64,000 nucleotides of DNA from the NCBI RefSeq assembly GCF_030433645.1, contig NZ_JAROCG010000001.1, positions 2,604,001 through 2,668,000 of the forward strand, given 5' to 3'. Below, piece after piece: positions 33,915 to 43,585 of the stretch (its first letter is position 1; each line of letters starts with the position of its first letter). Source of the DNA: Arthrobacter burdickii (GTDB taxonomy: Bacteria; Actinomycetota; Actinomycetes; Actinomycetales; Micrococcaceae). The notes under the pieces were generated by a model. That model did not search any database. It was not told where the DNA came from and saw only the letters and a program-made list of their open reading frames with translations. Made by a program: the position numbers and the translations under genes.

Positions 33915-34837
33915 GAGACCTCTCCAACCCAGGACAGCTCGTCCGCCTGGGAAAAGTACGTGCGGGACACGGCGTCCGACGCCCGCGCACAGGCCTTCTG
34001 GATGCGGTCCATGTGCTCGGGCAGTTCGGACATCAGGTCCTGCGTCTGGTGGAATTCGAGGAAGGTCCTCGCCTGCCCGACGATCCGCGTGGCGTCATTG
34101 ATGAACCCGACGCGCTGGTACGCGGGGTTCAGCTTCGTGAGGCACTTCTCGGCGTCGCCCAGCGCATAGACGATGGATCGCGGGAACAGGCGGTCCAGGA
34201 GCAGGAACTCCGCGGCCTGCTGGTCGCCGAAGGAGGCCCGCCGCGTCCGGAGGAACGACTCGTACGCGCCTGCACACCGCAGCATGTTGACCCAGGACAG
34301 GCCCGCAGCGTGGACGTCGTGCGTGGAGAGCATCCGGGCCGTCATGTCGGCGCGTTCGAGGCTGCGCCCGAGGACCAGGAACTGCCACGACTCGTCGTGA
34401 CTCATGGTGGTGTCCGACAGTCCCCGGATCATCGCCGTCCGCTCCACCACCCAGTGGCAGAAGCGGTAGGTCCCGACGACGTCCTTGCGGTGCTGGGTCA
34501 GGCCGTACCACGTGGTGTTCAGGCTCTCCCAGACGCTGCTCGAGACGGTCTCGCGGGCACGTCGCGCGTTCTCCCGAGCGGCTCCCAGGGCGCCGGCGAT
34601 GGAGGTGGCGCTCGTCCGGTTGTAGGCGAGGGCCTGGAGCAGGTCCGAGAGGTCGATGTCGTCCTTCTCGGGCAGGCTGCCCATGACGCCGAGCAGCTGC
34701 CGGGAGGTCTCCCGCTGCTGGGCGAGCGGCATCTGGTTGAGCCGTTCGAGGTGGACGTCGAGGATGCGCGCCGTCCCGTCGGCGCGTTCGACGTAGCGGC
34801 CGATCCAGAAGAGGGATTCAGCGATGCGGCTGAGCAT
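33911..34837 (-). CDS. Alpha-E domain protein
   Basis: A 308-residue, nearly all-helical protein of the alpha-E family, beginning MLSRIAESLFWIGRYVERAD with GTARILDVHLERL. Further typical segments are ARENARRARETVSSSVWESL and FLVLGRSLERADMTARMLST. No catalytic activity is known. It is always found beside circularly permuted ATP-grasp and transglutaminase proteins and is thought to be a partner subunit. Upstream lies the ATP-grasp gene (57 bp gap with 9-bp repeats); downstream it overlaps the transglutaminase by 4 bp. Confidence 0.92.
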   Translation of the reverse strand: MLSRIAESLFWIGRYVERADGTARILDVHLERLNQMPLAQQRETSRQLLGVMGSLPEKDDIDLSDLLQALAYNRTSATSIAGALGAARENARRARETVSSSVWESLNTTWYGLTQHRKDVVGTYRFCHWVVERTAMIRGLSDTTMSHDESWQFLVLGRSLERADMTARMLSTHDVHAAGLSWVNMLRCAGAYESFLRTRRASFGDQQAAEFLLLDRLFPRSIVYALGDAEKCLTKLNPAYQRVGFINDATRIVGQARTFLEFHQTQDLMSELPEHMDRIQKACARASDAVSRTYFSQADELSWVGEVS

Positions 34838-34853
34838 GAGGCCTGCCTTCCAT

Positions 34854-34880
34854 GGAAGTCGGGGAAGTCGGGGAAGTCGG
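34854..34880. repeat. Three tandem 9-bp units GGAAGTCGG
   Basis: Units at 34854-34862, 34863-34871 and 34872-34880 fill most of the gap between the ATP-grasp and alpha-E genes, immediately 5' of the alpha-E start on the minus strand. They may affect translation of that gene. Confidence 0.85.
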
Positions 34881-34894
34881 GGAGACGGCGTCGG

Positions 34895-36457
<1,563 letters not shown>

Positions 36458-36555
36458 ACCCCCACAGTGCCATGGATGAAGTGCCGTCCGCACCGCCACG
36501 CGCGCCGTTAACATGCCCGAAACGAAGCGGAGGGGCTGCGTGATTGAATGGCCGG

Positions 36556-39165
36556 ATGGAGAACGAGAACCTGCGCCGCGACGAGGCGGCCGCGCGGTCG
36601 GCCCTGCTGGAGACCGGGAGCTACGCCGTCGAGCTCGATCTCTCGGGCGCCCGGGATGCCGGGGAGGGGACGTACCGGAGCACCACCACCGTGGAGTTCA
36701 CGTGCCGCGAACCCGGCAGCTCGACGTTCCTCGACTTCATCGGCGAGGTCACCGCGGTGGAACTGAACGGACGGGTGCTGGATCCGACCGCCGTGAGCGA
36801 TGGTGCCAGGGTCCTCCTCGACGACCTCGCGTCCTCGAACACCGTGACGGTGGAGGGACGCGCGGCCTACAGTGCGAGCGGTGAGGGACTCCACCGGTTC
36901 GTGGATCCCGCCGACGGGGAGACCTACCTCTACACCCAGTACGAGCCGGCCGATGCGCGCCGCGTCTTCGCGAACTTCGAGCAGCCGGACCTCAAGGCCT
37001 CCTTCTCCTTCCGCGTGATCGCACCCGCCGGCTGGACCGTGGCCTCGAACGGCGCGGAGGTGACGGCCGTGCCGCTCGACGACGTAGCCGACTCGGCCGT
37101 GCGGTGGACCTTCGAGCCGACCCGGCGGATCTCGACCTACATCACCACCATCCTTGCCGGCCCGTACCACTGCGAGACCGACTCGTGGACCGGTGCGCCC
37201 GGGACGGCCGGGGAAGGCCTCGAGGTGCCGCTGGCCCTGTTCTGCCGCCGCTCCCTCGCGCCGTCCTTCGACGCGCCGGAGATCTTCGATACCACCCGGC
37301 GCGGCCTCGACTTCTTCCACGACCTGTTCGACTACCCGTACCCCTTCGGCAAGTACGACCAGGCGTTCGTCCCCGAGTACAACCTCGGCGCCATGGAGAA
37401 CCCCGGCCTGGTGACCTTCACGGAGAACTACGTGTTCCAGTCGGCGGCCACCGAAGCACAGCGCGAGGCGCGGGCCAACACGATCCTGCACGAGATGGCG
37501 CACATGTGGTTCGGGGATCTCGTGACCATGTCCTGGTGGGACGACCTGTGGCTCAAGGAGTCCTTCGCGGACTACATGGGCGCGCTCGCGGTGGCGGAGG
37601 CCACGCGGTGGAGCACGTCCTGGGTGAGTTTCGCGAACCGCCGGAAGTCGTGGGCCTACGTGCAGGACCAGCTGCCGACGACGCACCCGATCGTCGCCGA
37701 CATCCCGGACCTCGAGGCCGCGAAGCAGAACTTCGACGGCATCACGTACGCCAAGGGCGCCTCGGTGCTGAAGCAGCTCGTGGCCTTCGTCGGGCGGGAT
37801 GCGTTCACCGACGCCGCGCGCCGGTACTTCCGGAAACACGAGTACGGGAACACGACGCTCGCCGATCTCCTCGACGTGCTCGCCACCGCCACGGGCCGGG
37901 ACCTCGGCACCTGGTCGCGGTCCTGGCTGCAGACGTCCGGCGTGCCGTCCCTCGGGGCGGAGGTCGCCGCCGACGGCGGCGTGCTCCGACAGGTCACGAT
38001 CGTGCAGGACGCGGTGGACCCGGTCACGGGCGCGGAGGAGCCCCGTCCCCACCGGATCAGGCTGGGCCTGTACTCCTTCGACGCCGAGGGCTGGCTCGTG
38101 CGGACGGGCGCCGAGGCGGTGACCGTCAAGGGTGGCCGGACTCCGGTCCCTGCCCTCGCCGGGACCCTGCAGCCCGACCTCCTGCTGGTCAATGACGACG
38201 ACCTGACCTACGCCAAGCTCTCCTTCGACGAGCGTTCGCTCTCGACCCTGCTGTCCTCGGTCGACCGCCTGCGCGACCCACTGGCCCGGGCGACGTGCCT
38301 GACGGCCCTGTGGTCCAGCACGAGGGACGCCCGCCTGCCGGTGGACTCCTACCTCGACGCCGTTCTGCTCGCCGCGCCGGCCGAGACCGGAGTAGGCGTG
38401 CTGCAGGTCCTGCTGGCCAATACCGGTACCGCGGTCGAGCGCTTTGCCCCGGCAGGCCGGCGTGGCGGCCTGCGCGACCGGGTGAGTGGCTTCCTCGAGG
38501 AGGGGCTGCGGGCCGCCGCTCCGGGATCAGACCTGCAGCTCGTGTGGGCGCGGGCACTGGCCGCCGCCGCCAGGACCACTGCCCGGGCGGCCGACGTCGT
38601 CCGCGCCGTGCTCGACGGCGACGAGAGGATCGCAGGGCTGCCCCTCGACCCCGAGCTGCGCTGGCTCTTCCTGCAGGGACTGGCGGCACAGCAACGCGTG
38701 CTCCCCGGCGAGCTGGAGGCCGAGCGGGCCGCTGATGCGACGGCGTCGGGAAGGGTCGGGTTCACCCTGGCCTCCGCCGCGATCCCGGACGCGGGGATCA
38801 AGAAGGCGACGTGGGAGGAAGCCGTGCACGGCGACCGCTTGTCCAACGAGCTGCTCAGCGCGGCGATCGAGGGGTTCGTGCTGGGCCCGCGCGAACTGCT
38901 CGGCCGCTACGAGGAGCCCTACTTCGGGGCGCTCCGCGAGGTCTGGGCCACGCGTGGCATCGAGATGGCGAGCAGGATCGTGCGTGGCCTGTACCCGGGG
39001 CGTCAGGACCTGGACGGGGCGCCGGAAGAGCACCCCGTGGTCGTGCGGACGGATGCCTGGCTGGACGGGAATGCCGACGCCCCGGCAGCACTGCGCCGCA
39101 TCGTCCTCGAGGAGCGGGACCACCTGCTGCGCTCCCTCAGGGCACAGGCTCAGGGCACGCGGTAG
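36556..39165 (+). CDS. pepN: Aminopeptidase N (M1 family)
   Basis: An 869-residue zinc aminopeptidase that removes N-terminal residues from peptides. Substrate site GAMEN in YNLGAMENPGLVTF. The zinc motif H-E-x-x-H is HEMAH (His312, Glu313, His316) followed by the third ligand Glu335 in LWLKESFADYMG. The C-terminal ERAP1-like helical domain is complete. ATG 36556 was chosen because conserved sequence starts at MENENLRRDEA; TTG 36544 would add four residues. Its 3' end overlaps the lipoate ligase gene by 16 bp, tail to tail. No signal peptide, so cytoplasmic. Confidence 0.95.
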   Translation: MENENLRRDEAAARSALLETGSYAVELDLSGARDAGEGTYRSTTTVEFTCREPGSSTFLDFIGEVTAVELNGRVLDPTAVSDGARVLLDDLASSNTVTVEGRAAYSASGEGLHRFVDPADGETYLYTQYEPADARRVFANFEQPDLKASFSFRVIAPAGWTVASNGAEVTAVPLDDVADSAVRWTFEPTRRISTYITTILAGPYHCETDSWTGAPGTAGEGLEVPLALFCRRSLAPSFDAPEIFDTTRRGLDFFHDLFDYPYPFGKYDQAFVPEYNLGAMENPGLVTFTENYVFQSAATEAQREARANTILHEMAHMWFGDLVTMSWWDDLWLKESFADYMGALAVAEATRWSTSWVSFANRRKSWAYVQDQLPTTHPIVADIPDLEAAKQNFDGITYAKGASVLKQLVAFVGRDAFTDAARRYFRKHEYGNTTLADLLDVLATATGRDLGTWSRSWLQTSGVPSLGAEVAADGGVLRQVTIVQDAVDPVTGAEEPRPHRIRLGLYSFDAEGWLVRTGAEAVTVKGGRTPVPALAGTLQPDLLLVNDDDLTYAKLSFDERSLSTLLSSVDRLRDPLARATCLTALWSSTRDARLPVDSYLDAVLLAAPAETGVGVLQVLLANTGTAVERFAPAGRRGGLRDRVSGFLEEGLRAAAPGSDLQLVWARALAAAARTTARAADVVRAVLDGDERIAGLPLDPELRWLFLQGLAAQQRVLPGELEAERAADATASGRVGFTLASAAIPDAGIKKATWEEAVHGDRLSNELLSAAIEGFVLGPRELLGRYEEPYFGALREVWATRGIEMASRIVRGLYPGRQDLDGAPEEHPVVVRTDAWLDGNADAPAALRRIVLEERDHLLRSLRAQAQGTR

Positions 39166-40226
39166 AGCCACTCCTCGGTGCCGAACTTGCGCTCCACGAG
39201 TTCTCCGGCGCGCTGCAGCTCGTCCTCGGACAGCGTCGCGTCCACGGCGCCGTAGCGCTGCCGGAAGGTGGACATCATCACGTCGATGATCTCTTCGCGA
39301 GGCACGCCCGTCTGGCGGCGCAGGGGATCCACCCGCTTCTTGGCGCTCTTCGTGCCCTTGTCGGACATCTTCTCCTTGCCGATGCGGAGCACCTCGAGCA
39401 TCTTGTCCGCGTCGATGTCGTAGCTCATGGTCACGTGGTGCAGCATGCCGCCGTTGGCGAGCCGTTTCTGCGCCGCACCGCCGATCTTGCCGATCTCCGT
39501 GGCGATGTCGTTCAGGGGCTGGTACCAGGCCCGGATGCCGAGCTTCTCGAGGGCCTCCATCACCCACGCGTCGAGGAAGGGGTACGAGTCCGCGAAGCTC
39601 ATGCCGTCCACGAGCGACTGCGGCACGTAGAGGGAGTAGGTGATCGCATTGCCGTGCTCCATGAACATGGCACCGCCGCCGCTGATCCTGCGCACGACGC
39701 TCACACCGTGCCGGGCGGCGCCCTCGGGGTCCACCTCGTTGCGCATGGACTGGAAACTGCCGATCACCACCGACGGGGACTGCCACTCCCAGAAGCGCAG
39801 GGTCGGGTTGCGGGCACCGGAACCGACGTCCTGGGTCAGGACCTCGTCCATGGCGACGTGCATCGCCGTGGACAGCGGGGTCGGCGGGATGATCTCCCAC
39901 TGGTGGTCAGCGAAGCCCGTGGCCCGGCCCAGGGCACGCCGGACGGCTGTGGCGATGGCGGAGGGCGAGAACCCGAACAGGACGGCGGAAGGATCGAGGC
40001 GTGCCGTGATGGCGCTGGCGAGTTCCCCGGGCGCCGTGTCCACGGGAAGGCCCTCGAGCGCGGCGTTGATGTCGAGGAGGGCCTCGTCCGGCTCGAGGAA
40101 GAAGTCACCGTTGACCGAGACCCCGGTGAGGCGCCCGTCCCGGACCGAGAGGTCCACGGCGGTGAGCTTGCCGCCCGGCGTCTTGAACTCGCCGTGCAGG
40201 CGGCCGTCGTCCGATGCTGGTGCCAT
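39150..40226 (-). CDS. Lipoate--protein ligase with swapped domain order
   Basis: A 358-residue protein. The first ~95 residues (FKTPGGKLTAVDLSVRDGRL, VNGDFFLEPDEALLDINAAL) resemble the small C-terminal domain of LplA. The catalytic biotin/lipoate ligase domain then follows: TPTLRFWEWQSPSVVIGSFQ has the form of the family motif, RRISGGGAMFMEHGNAITYS is the R-R-x-S-G-G-G-A signature, and QPLNDIATEIGKIGGAAQKR has the catalytic Lys. It attaches lipoate or octanoate to E2 or GcvH. The domain order is reversed relative to E. coli LplA. ATG 40226 is the last good start; the frame stays open upstream through a repeat. Confidence 0.88.
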   Translation of the reverse strand: MAPASDDGRLHGEFKTPGGKLTAVDLSVRDGRLTGVSVNGDFFLEPDEALLDINAALEGLPVDTAPGELASAITARLDPSAVLFGFSPSAIATAVRRALGRATGFADHQWEIIPPTPLSTAMHVAMDEVLTQDVGSGARNPTLRFWEWQSPSVVIGSFQSMRNEVDPEGAARHGVSVVRRISGGGAMFMEHGNAITYSLYVPQSLVDGMSFADSYPFLDAWVMEALEKLGIRAWYQPLNDIATEIGKIGGAAQKRLANGGMLHHVTMSYDIDADKMLEVLRIGKEKMSDKGTKSAKKRVDPLRRQTGVPREEIIDVMMSTFRQRYGAVDATLSEDELQRAGELVERKFGTEEWLYRVP

Positions 40227-40272
40227 GGGTGGACCTCCTGGGTGCCGGCCCGCTGCGGGCGCGGTGCTGGTG

Positions 40273-40362
40273 CTGGTGAATGCTGCTCTGGTGAATGCTG
40301 CTCTGGTGAATGCTGCTCTGGTGAATGCTGCTGTGGTTAACGCTGCTGTGGTGAACGCTGCG
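40273..40362. repeat. Six 15-bp tandem repeats upstream of the lipoate ligase gene
   Basis: Four identical units CTGGTGAATGCTGCT (40273-40332) and two diverged units (40333-40347, 40348-40362). They lie between the rpmE2 terminator and the lipoate ligase start, on the minus strand in its leader, and are in frame with it. Confidence 0.95.
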
Positions 40363-40369
40363 TTAAGCG

Positions 40370-40402
40370 GGAAAAGCCACGCCGCAGCGGCATGGCTTTT
40401 CC
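40370..40402 (-). terminator. Terminator downstream of rpmE2
   Basis: Long hairpin with outer arms GGAAAAGCCA/TGGCTTTTCC and inner arms GCCGC/GCGGC around a single A. On the minus strand it starts 45 bp after the rpmE2 stop and the stem ends in a T-rich side, as in an intrinsic terminator. Confidence 0.75.
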
Positions 40403-40447
40403 TCGTGGAAGCGGGCGCGTGGCCTCGGTCCGGTGTACTGCGGAAGA

Positions 40448-40705
40448 CTACTTCTTGCCGCCGAAGCCCTTGAAGCGGGCGTTGAAGCGCTCGACGCGAC
40501 CGGCGGAGTCCATGATGCGCTGCTTGCCCGTGTAGAACGGGTGCGACTCCGAGGAGATCTCGACCTCGATGAGGGGGTAGGTGTTGCCGTCTTCCCACTC
40601 GATGGTCTTGGACGAGCCGACCGTGGACTTGGTCAGGAACGCCTTGTCGGAGGCCAGGTCGCGGAACACGACCGACTGGTACTGGGGGTGGATTTCAGAC
40701 TTCAC
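40448..40705 (-). CDS. rpmE2: 50S ribosomal protein L31 type B
   Basis: An 85-residue ribosomal protein: [40 protein letters not shown] and [20 protein letters not shown]. The Cys ligands of zinc-binding L31 are absent, so this is the C-minus, type B paralog often used under zinc limitation. GTG 40705 has GAAGG ~8 nt upstream. The leader holds the hairpin GCCTGG-ATTTTG-CCAGGC. No Zur-like box was found in the upstream 100 bp. Confidence 0.96.
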   Translation of the reverse strand: MKSEIHPQYQSVVFRDLASDKAFLTKSTVGSSKTIEWEDGNTYPLIEVEISSESHPFYTGKQRIMDSAGRVERFNARFKGFGGKK

Positions 40706-40724
40706 GGGACTACCTTCTCTGGTT

Positions 40725-40742
40725 GCCTGGATTTTGCCAGGC
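40725..40742 (-). promoter_or_regulatory. Leader hairpin of rpmE2
   Basis: GCCTGG and CCAGGC arms with a 6-nt loop, 20 nt upstream of the start codon. Could be a translational control or L31-binding structure; no known consensus. Confidence 0.3.
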
Positions 40743-40806
40743 ACGGGGGATGGAAAGGTTGGCGACAGGGCCAGCTACTCATACTAGCGCAGGAGGCGCT
40801 CCGACG

Positions 40807-41634
40807 CTAAAGCGCGGACGTCGCGCCGGCATCGTACCGGCACTCCCAGAAGGCGACGGCGGCCGCCGCCGCCACGTTGAGCGAGTCCACTCCCCCGTGC
40901 ATCGGGATGGTCAGGGCGACGTCGGCCTCGGCGAGTGCACCGTCGCTCAGTCCGTCGCCCTCGGTACCGAGCAGGAGGGCGAGGCGCTCGTGCGTCCCGG
41001 CGGCGAACTCCCCCAGCGGCATGGCCCCGGGCACCAGGGCGAGGGCTGCGATGGTGAAGCCCGCATCCCGGACGGCGGCCAGGCCATCCGGCCATGTCCC
41101 GAGGCGGACCCAGGGCACCTGGAAGACGCTGCCCATGCTCACGCGTACTGCCCGCCGGTAGAGCGGATCGGCGCTACGGGGGCTCACCAGGACGGCGTCG
41201 ATGCCGAGGGCCGCCGCGGAGCGGAACACGGCTCCGAGGTTGGTGTGGTCCACCATGTCCTCGATGATGGCGACGCGGTGCGCGGACGCGAGGACATCGG
41301 CGAGCGGGAGTGGCTCGGGACGGTGCATGGCGGCCAGGGCGCCGCGGTGGAGGTGGAAGCCCGTGATCGCCTCGAGCGTGGCTTCCGGCGCCACGAAGGC
41401 GGGGACGGACGGGAACCGCGCGAGCACGTCCGCCAGGTCGGGCAGCCACTTGGGCGCCAACAGGAAGGATCGGGGCACATGGCCGGCGTCGATCGCGCGC
41501 CGCAGCACCTTGGAGCTCTCCGCGATGTAGAGGCCCTCCGCCGGTTCCTTCGCTAGGCGGAGCTGGACATCGGTGAGGTTCCGGTAGTCCGACAGGCGCG
41601 GATCGTCGACGTCGTGGAGCTCGACGAGCGCCAT
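40807..41634 (-). CDS. TrmH/SpoU-family RNA 2'-O-methyltransferase
   Basis: A 275-residue enzyme of the SPOUT superfamily, transferring methyl from S-adenosylmethionine to ribose 2'-OH of rRNA or tRNA. The three SpoU motifs are intact: VDHTNLGAVFRSAAALGIDA, LALLLGTEGDGLSDGALAEA, and ALTIPMHGGVDSLNVAAAAA. An N-terminal SpoU-substrate-binding-like domain (RLAKEPAEGLYIAESSKVLR) precedes. The target RNA is not deducible. On the same strand as rpmE2 (101 bp upstream of it) and the ABC ATPase (37 bp gap). Confidence 0.93.
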   Translation of the reverse strand: MALVELHDVDDPRLSDYRNLTDVQLRLAKEPAEGLYIAESSKVLRRAIDAGHVPRSFLLAPKWLPDLADVLARFPSVPAFVAPEATLEAITGFHLHRGALAAMHRPEPLPLADVLASAHRVAIIEDMVDHTNLGAVFRSAAALGIDAVLVSPRSADPLYRRAVRVSMGSVFQVPWVRLGTWPDGLAAVRDAGFTIAALALVPGAMPLGEFAAGTHERLALLLGTEGDGLSDGALAEADVALTIPMHGGVDSLNVAAAAAVAFWECRYDAGATSAL

Positions 41635-41671
41635 CAGGTTCCCGGACCGGTCATCGGAGCGGCCGACGACG

Positions 41672-42457
41672 TCACGCCCGGGCGACCGCGCTGTAGCGGC
41701 CGTTCTCCTCGGTGACCTTGAGGGCGACGTCGAACGCTTCGCTCAGGTTCTCCTCAGTCAGGACGCCGGAGAGCGGGCCGGCGGCGACGACCCTGCCGTC
41801 GCGGAGGAGCAACGCGTGCGTGAAGCCCGGCGGGACTTCCTCGAGGTGGTGCGTCACCAGCACCATGGCCGGCGCTTCCTCGTCCCGCGCGAGCTCCGTC
41901 AGGCGCTGCACGAGGTCCTCGCGACCGGCGAGGTCGAGACCCGCCGCGGGTTCGTCGAGGAGGAGCAGCTCCGGATCGGCCATGAGGGCCCGGGCGATCT
42001 GCACACGCTTCCGCTCGCCCTCGCTCAGGGAGCCGAAGCGACGGTTCATGAAGCGGGACATGCCCCATGTGTCGAGGAGGCGGAAGGCGCGTCGTTCGTC
42101 GAGGCGCTCGTACTGCTCGCGCCACCGGCCGGTGACACCGTAGGAGGCGGTCACGACGACGTTCAGGACCGTCTCGTCGTCCGGCACCTGGGAGGCGAGG
42201 GCCGCGGACGCCAGCCCGATGCGGGGGCGGAGCTCGAACACGTCGACCGCGCCCATCACCTCGTCGAGGATGCCCACCACGCCGCGCGTCGGATGCAGGC
42301 GCGCACCCGCGAGCTGCAGCAGCGTGGTCTTGCCCGCTCCGTTGGGGCCCATGACCACCCAGCGCTCACCCTCGCTGACCTGCCAGTCGATGTCATCGAG
42401 AAGGGTCTTGCCGCCCCTGACGAGGCTCACTCCCGCCAGTTCCAGAACGTCACTCAT
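41672..42457 (-). CDS. ABC-transporter ATP-binding protein (ModF/YlmA-like)
   Basis: A 261-residue ATPase with Walker A VVMGPNGAGKTTLLQLAGA, signature GSLSEGERKRVQIARALMAD, Walker B ELLLLDEPAAGLDLAGRE and the H-loop VTHHLEEVPPGFTHALLL. No permease gene is adjacent, so the partner, if any, is elsewhere. The group is annotated as iron/molybdate-type or stand-alone ATPase in actinobacteria. ATG 42457 begins the conserved MSDVLELAGVSLVRGG; the frame stays open upstream without a start site of quality. Divergent from serB. Confidence 0.9.
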   Translation of the reverse strand: MSDVLELAGVSLVRGGKTLLDDIDWQVSEGERWVVMGPNGAGKTTLLQLAGARLHPTRGVVGILDEVMGAVDVFELRPRIGLASAALASQVPDDETVLNVVVTASYGVTGRWREQYERLDERRAFRLLDTWGMSRFMNRRFGSLSEGERKRVQIARALMADPELLLLDEPAAGLDLAGREDLVQRLTELARDEEAPAMVLVTHHLEEVPPGFTHALLLRDGRVVAAGPLSGVLTEENLSEAFDVALKVTEENGRYSAVARA

Positions 42458-42651
42458 GGTCCTAGACACTAGGCTAAGGAGCGGCTCCGTGGCGAAACCG
42501 GGCGCCTCCCGAGGGTTGTGCCCGTTCCGGCAGGCGCCGTCGGAGTCGCGCCGGCAGCGCCCGGGAAGGGAACCCGGCGCGCCCGGCGTCCCCGGGTCAG
42601 GACGGGAAGTACACGACGACGCCGCCAGCGGCACGGACAGGAGCGGACAGC

Positions 42652-43584
42652 ATGCCGGACCACATCCCGGACAGTACGGCGGGAAGCATGGCGGACAGCG
42701 CGAGGGTTGTCGCCTATGCACGCCGGCTCGAGGACGGGCAGCACGAGGACCTGGTATCCGTCCTGCGTGACCTCGGCGCCGAGGTCACGGGAGTGTCCGC
42801 GGCCGGGGCGGCGACATACGCCGTCCTCACGGTCGACGTCGTCCTGCCTGCGGACGGGTCCGCGCGGCTGTCCCCTCTCCGCACGGGGCTATCGGAGTGG
42901 ACCGGCAGGACGGGCATCGGAGCGGTCCTCGTCCCGGCACCGGTCTACGCACCCGGCCCGAAGCTGCTGATCATGGACGTCGACTCGACGCTGATCAAGC
43001 AGGAGGTCATCGAACTGCTCGCCGCACACGCCGGACGTGAGGCGGAGGTGGCCGCCGTGACCGAGGCGGCGATGCGCGGGGAGCTCGATTTCGCGCAGTC
43101 CCTGCACCACCGGGTGCGCGCGCTGGAGGGCCTGCCCTCGTCCGTGATCGACGAGGTGGCCGGCAGGATCGAACTGAGCGATGGCGCCGAGGAGCTCGTG
43201 GCTGCGTATCTCGGGGCCGGCCACCGCGTCGGCGTCGTCTCGGGCGGCTTCTCGCAGGTCCTGGCACCCCTCGCCGAGCGCCTCAGTCTGTCCTTCGCCA
43301 AGGCGAACGACCTCGACATCGCCGACGGCGTCCTGACAGGACGCGTTCGCGGCGCCGTCGTCGACCGCCGGGAGAAGGCGCGCATGCTGCGCACCGAGGC
43401 CGCCCGTGCCGGGGTCCCCCTGGCAGCGACCGTGGCCGTGGGCGACGGCGCGAACGACCTCGACATGCTCGCGGCCGCGGGCCTCGGCGTCGCGTTCCAG
43501 GCCAAACCCGCGGTCCGCGCGGCAGCCGACGCGGCCCTGGACCTGCCCGACCTCGATGTCGTCCGCCACCTGGCCGGCCTCTAG
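42652..43584 (+). CDS. serB: Phosphoserine phosphatase
   Basis: A 310-residue HAD phosphatase, last step of serine synthesis. Nucleophile Asp109 in the DxD motif MDVDSTLIKQEVIELLA; motif II Ser in GVVSGGFSQVLAPLAERL; motif IV VAVGDGANDLDMLAAAGLGV; final KPAVRAAADAAL. The N-terminal ~100 residues correspond to the ACT-like domain of actinobacterial SerB. ATG 42652 has AGGAG 10 nt upstream. The TAG stop lies inside CTAG, the exact target of the IS481-family insertion, so the protein is left intact. Confidence 0.95.
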   Translation: MPDHIPDSTAGSMADSARVVAYARRLEDGQHEDLVSVLRDLGAEVTGVSAAGAATYAVLTVDVVLPADGSARLSPLRTGLSEWTGRTGIGAVLVPAPVYAPGPKLLIMDVDSTLIKQEVIELLAAHAGREAEVAAVTEAAMRGELDFAQSLHHRVRALEGLPSSVIDEVAGRIELSDGAEELVAAYLGAGHRVGVVSGGFSQVLAPLAERLSLSFAKANDLDIADGVLTGRVRGAVVDRREKARMLRTEAARAGVPLAATVAVGDGANDLDMLAAAGLGVAFQAKPAVRAAADAALDLPDLDVVRHLAGL

Positions 43585-43585
43585 G
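43580..43585. repeat. Left copy of the 6-bp target duplication (TCTAGG)
   Basis: TCTAGG directly abuts the left inverted repeat of the IS element and matches the copy at 44656-44661. It contains the serB stop codon (TAG). Confidence 0.9.

Noticed and set aside
40706-40806. A Zur box upstream of rpmE2
   Set aside because: Type B L31 genes are often Zur-controlled, but I see no TGAAAA-type inverted repeat in this region.
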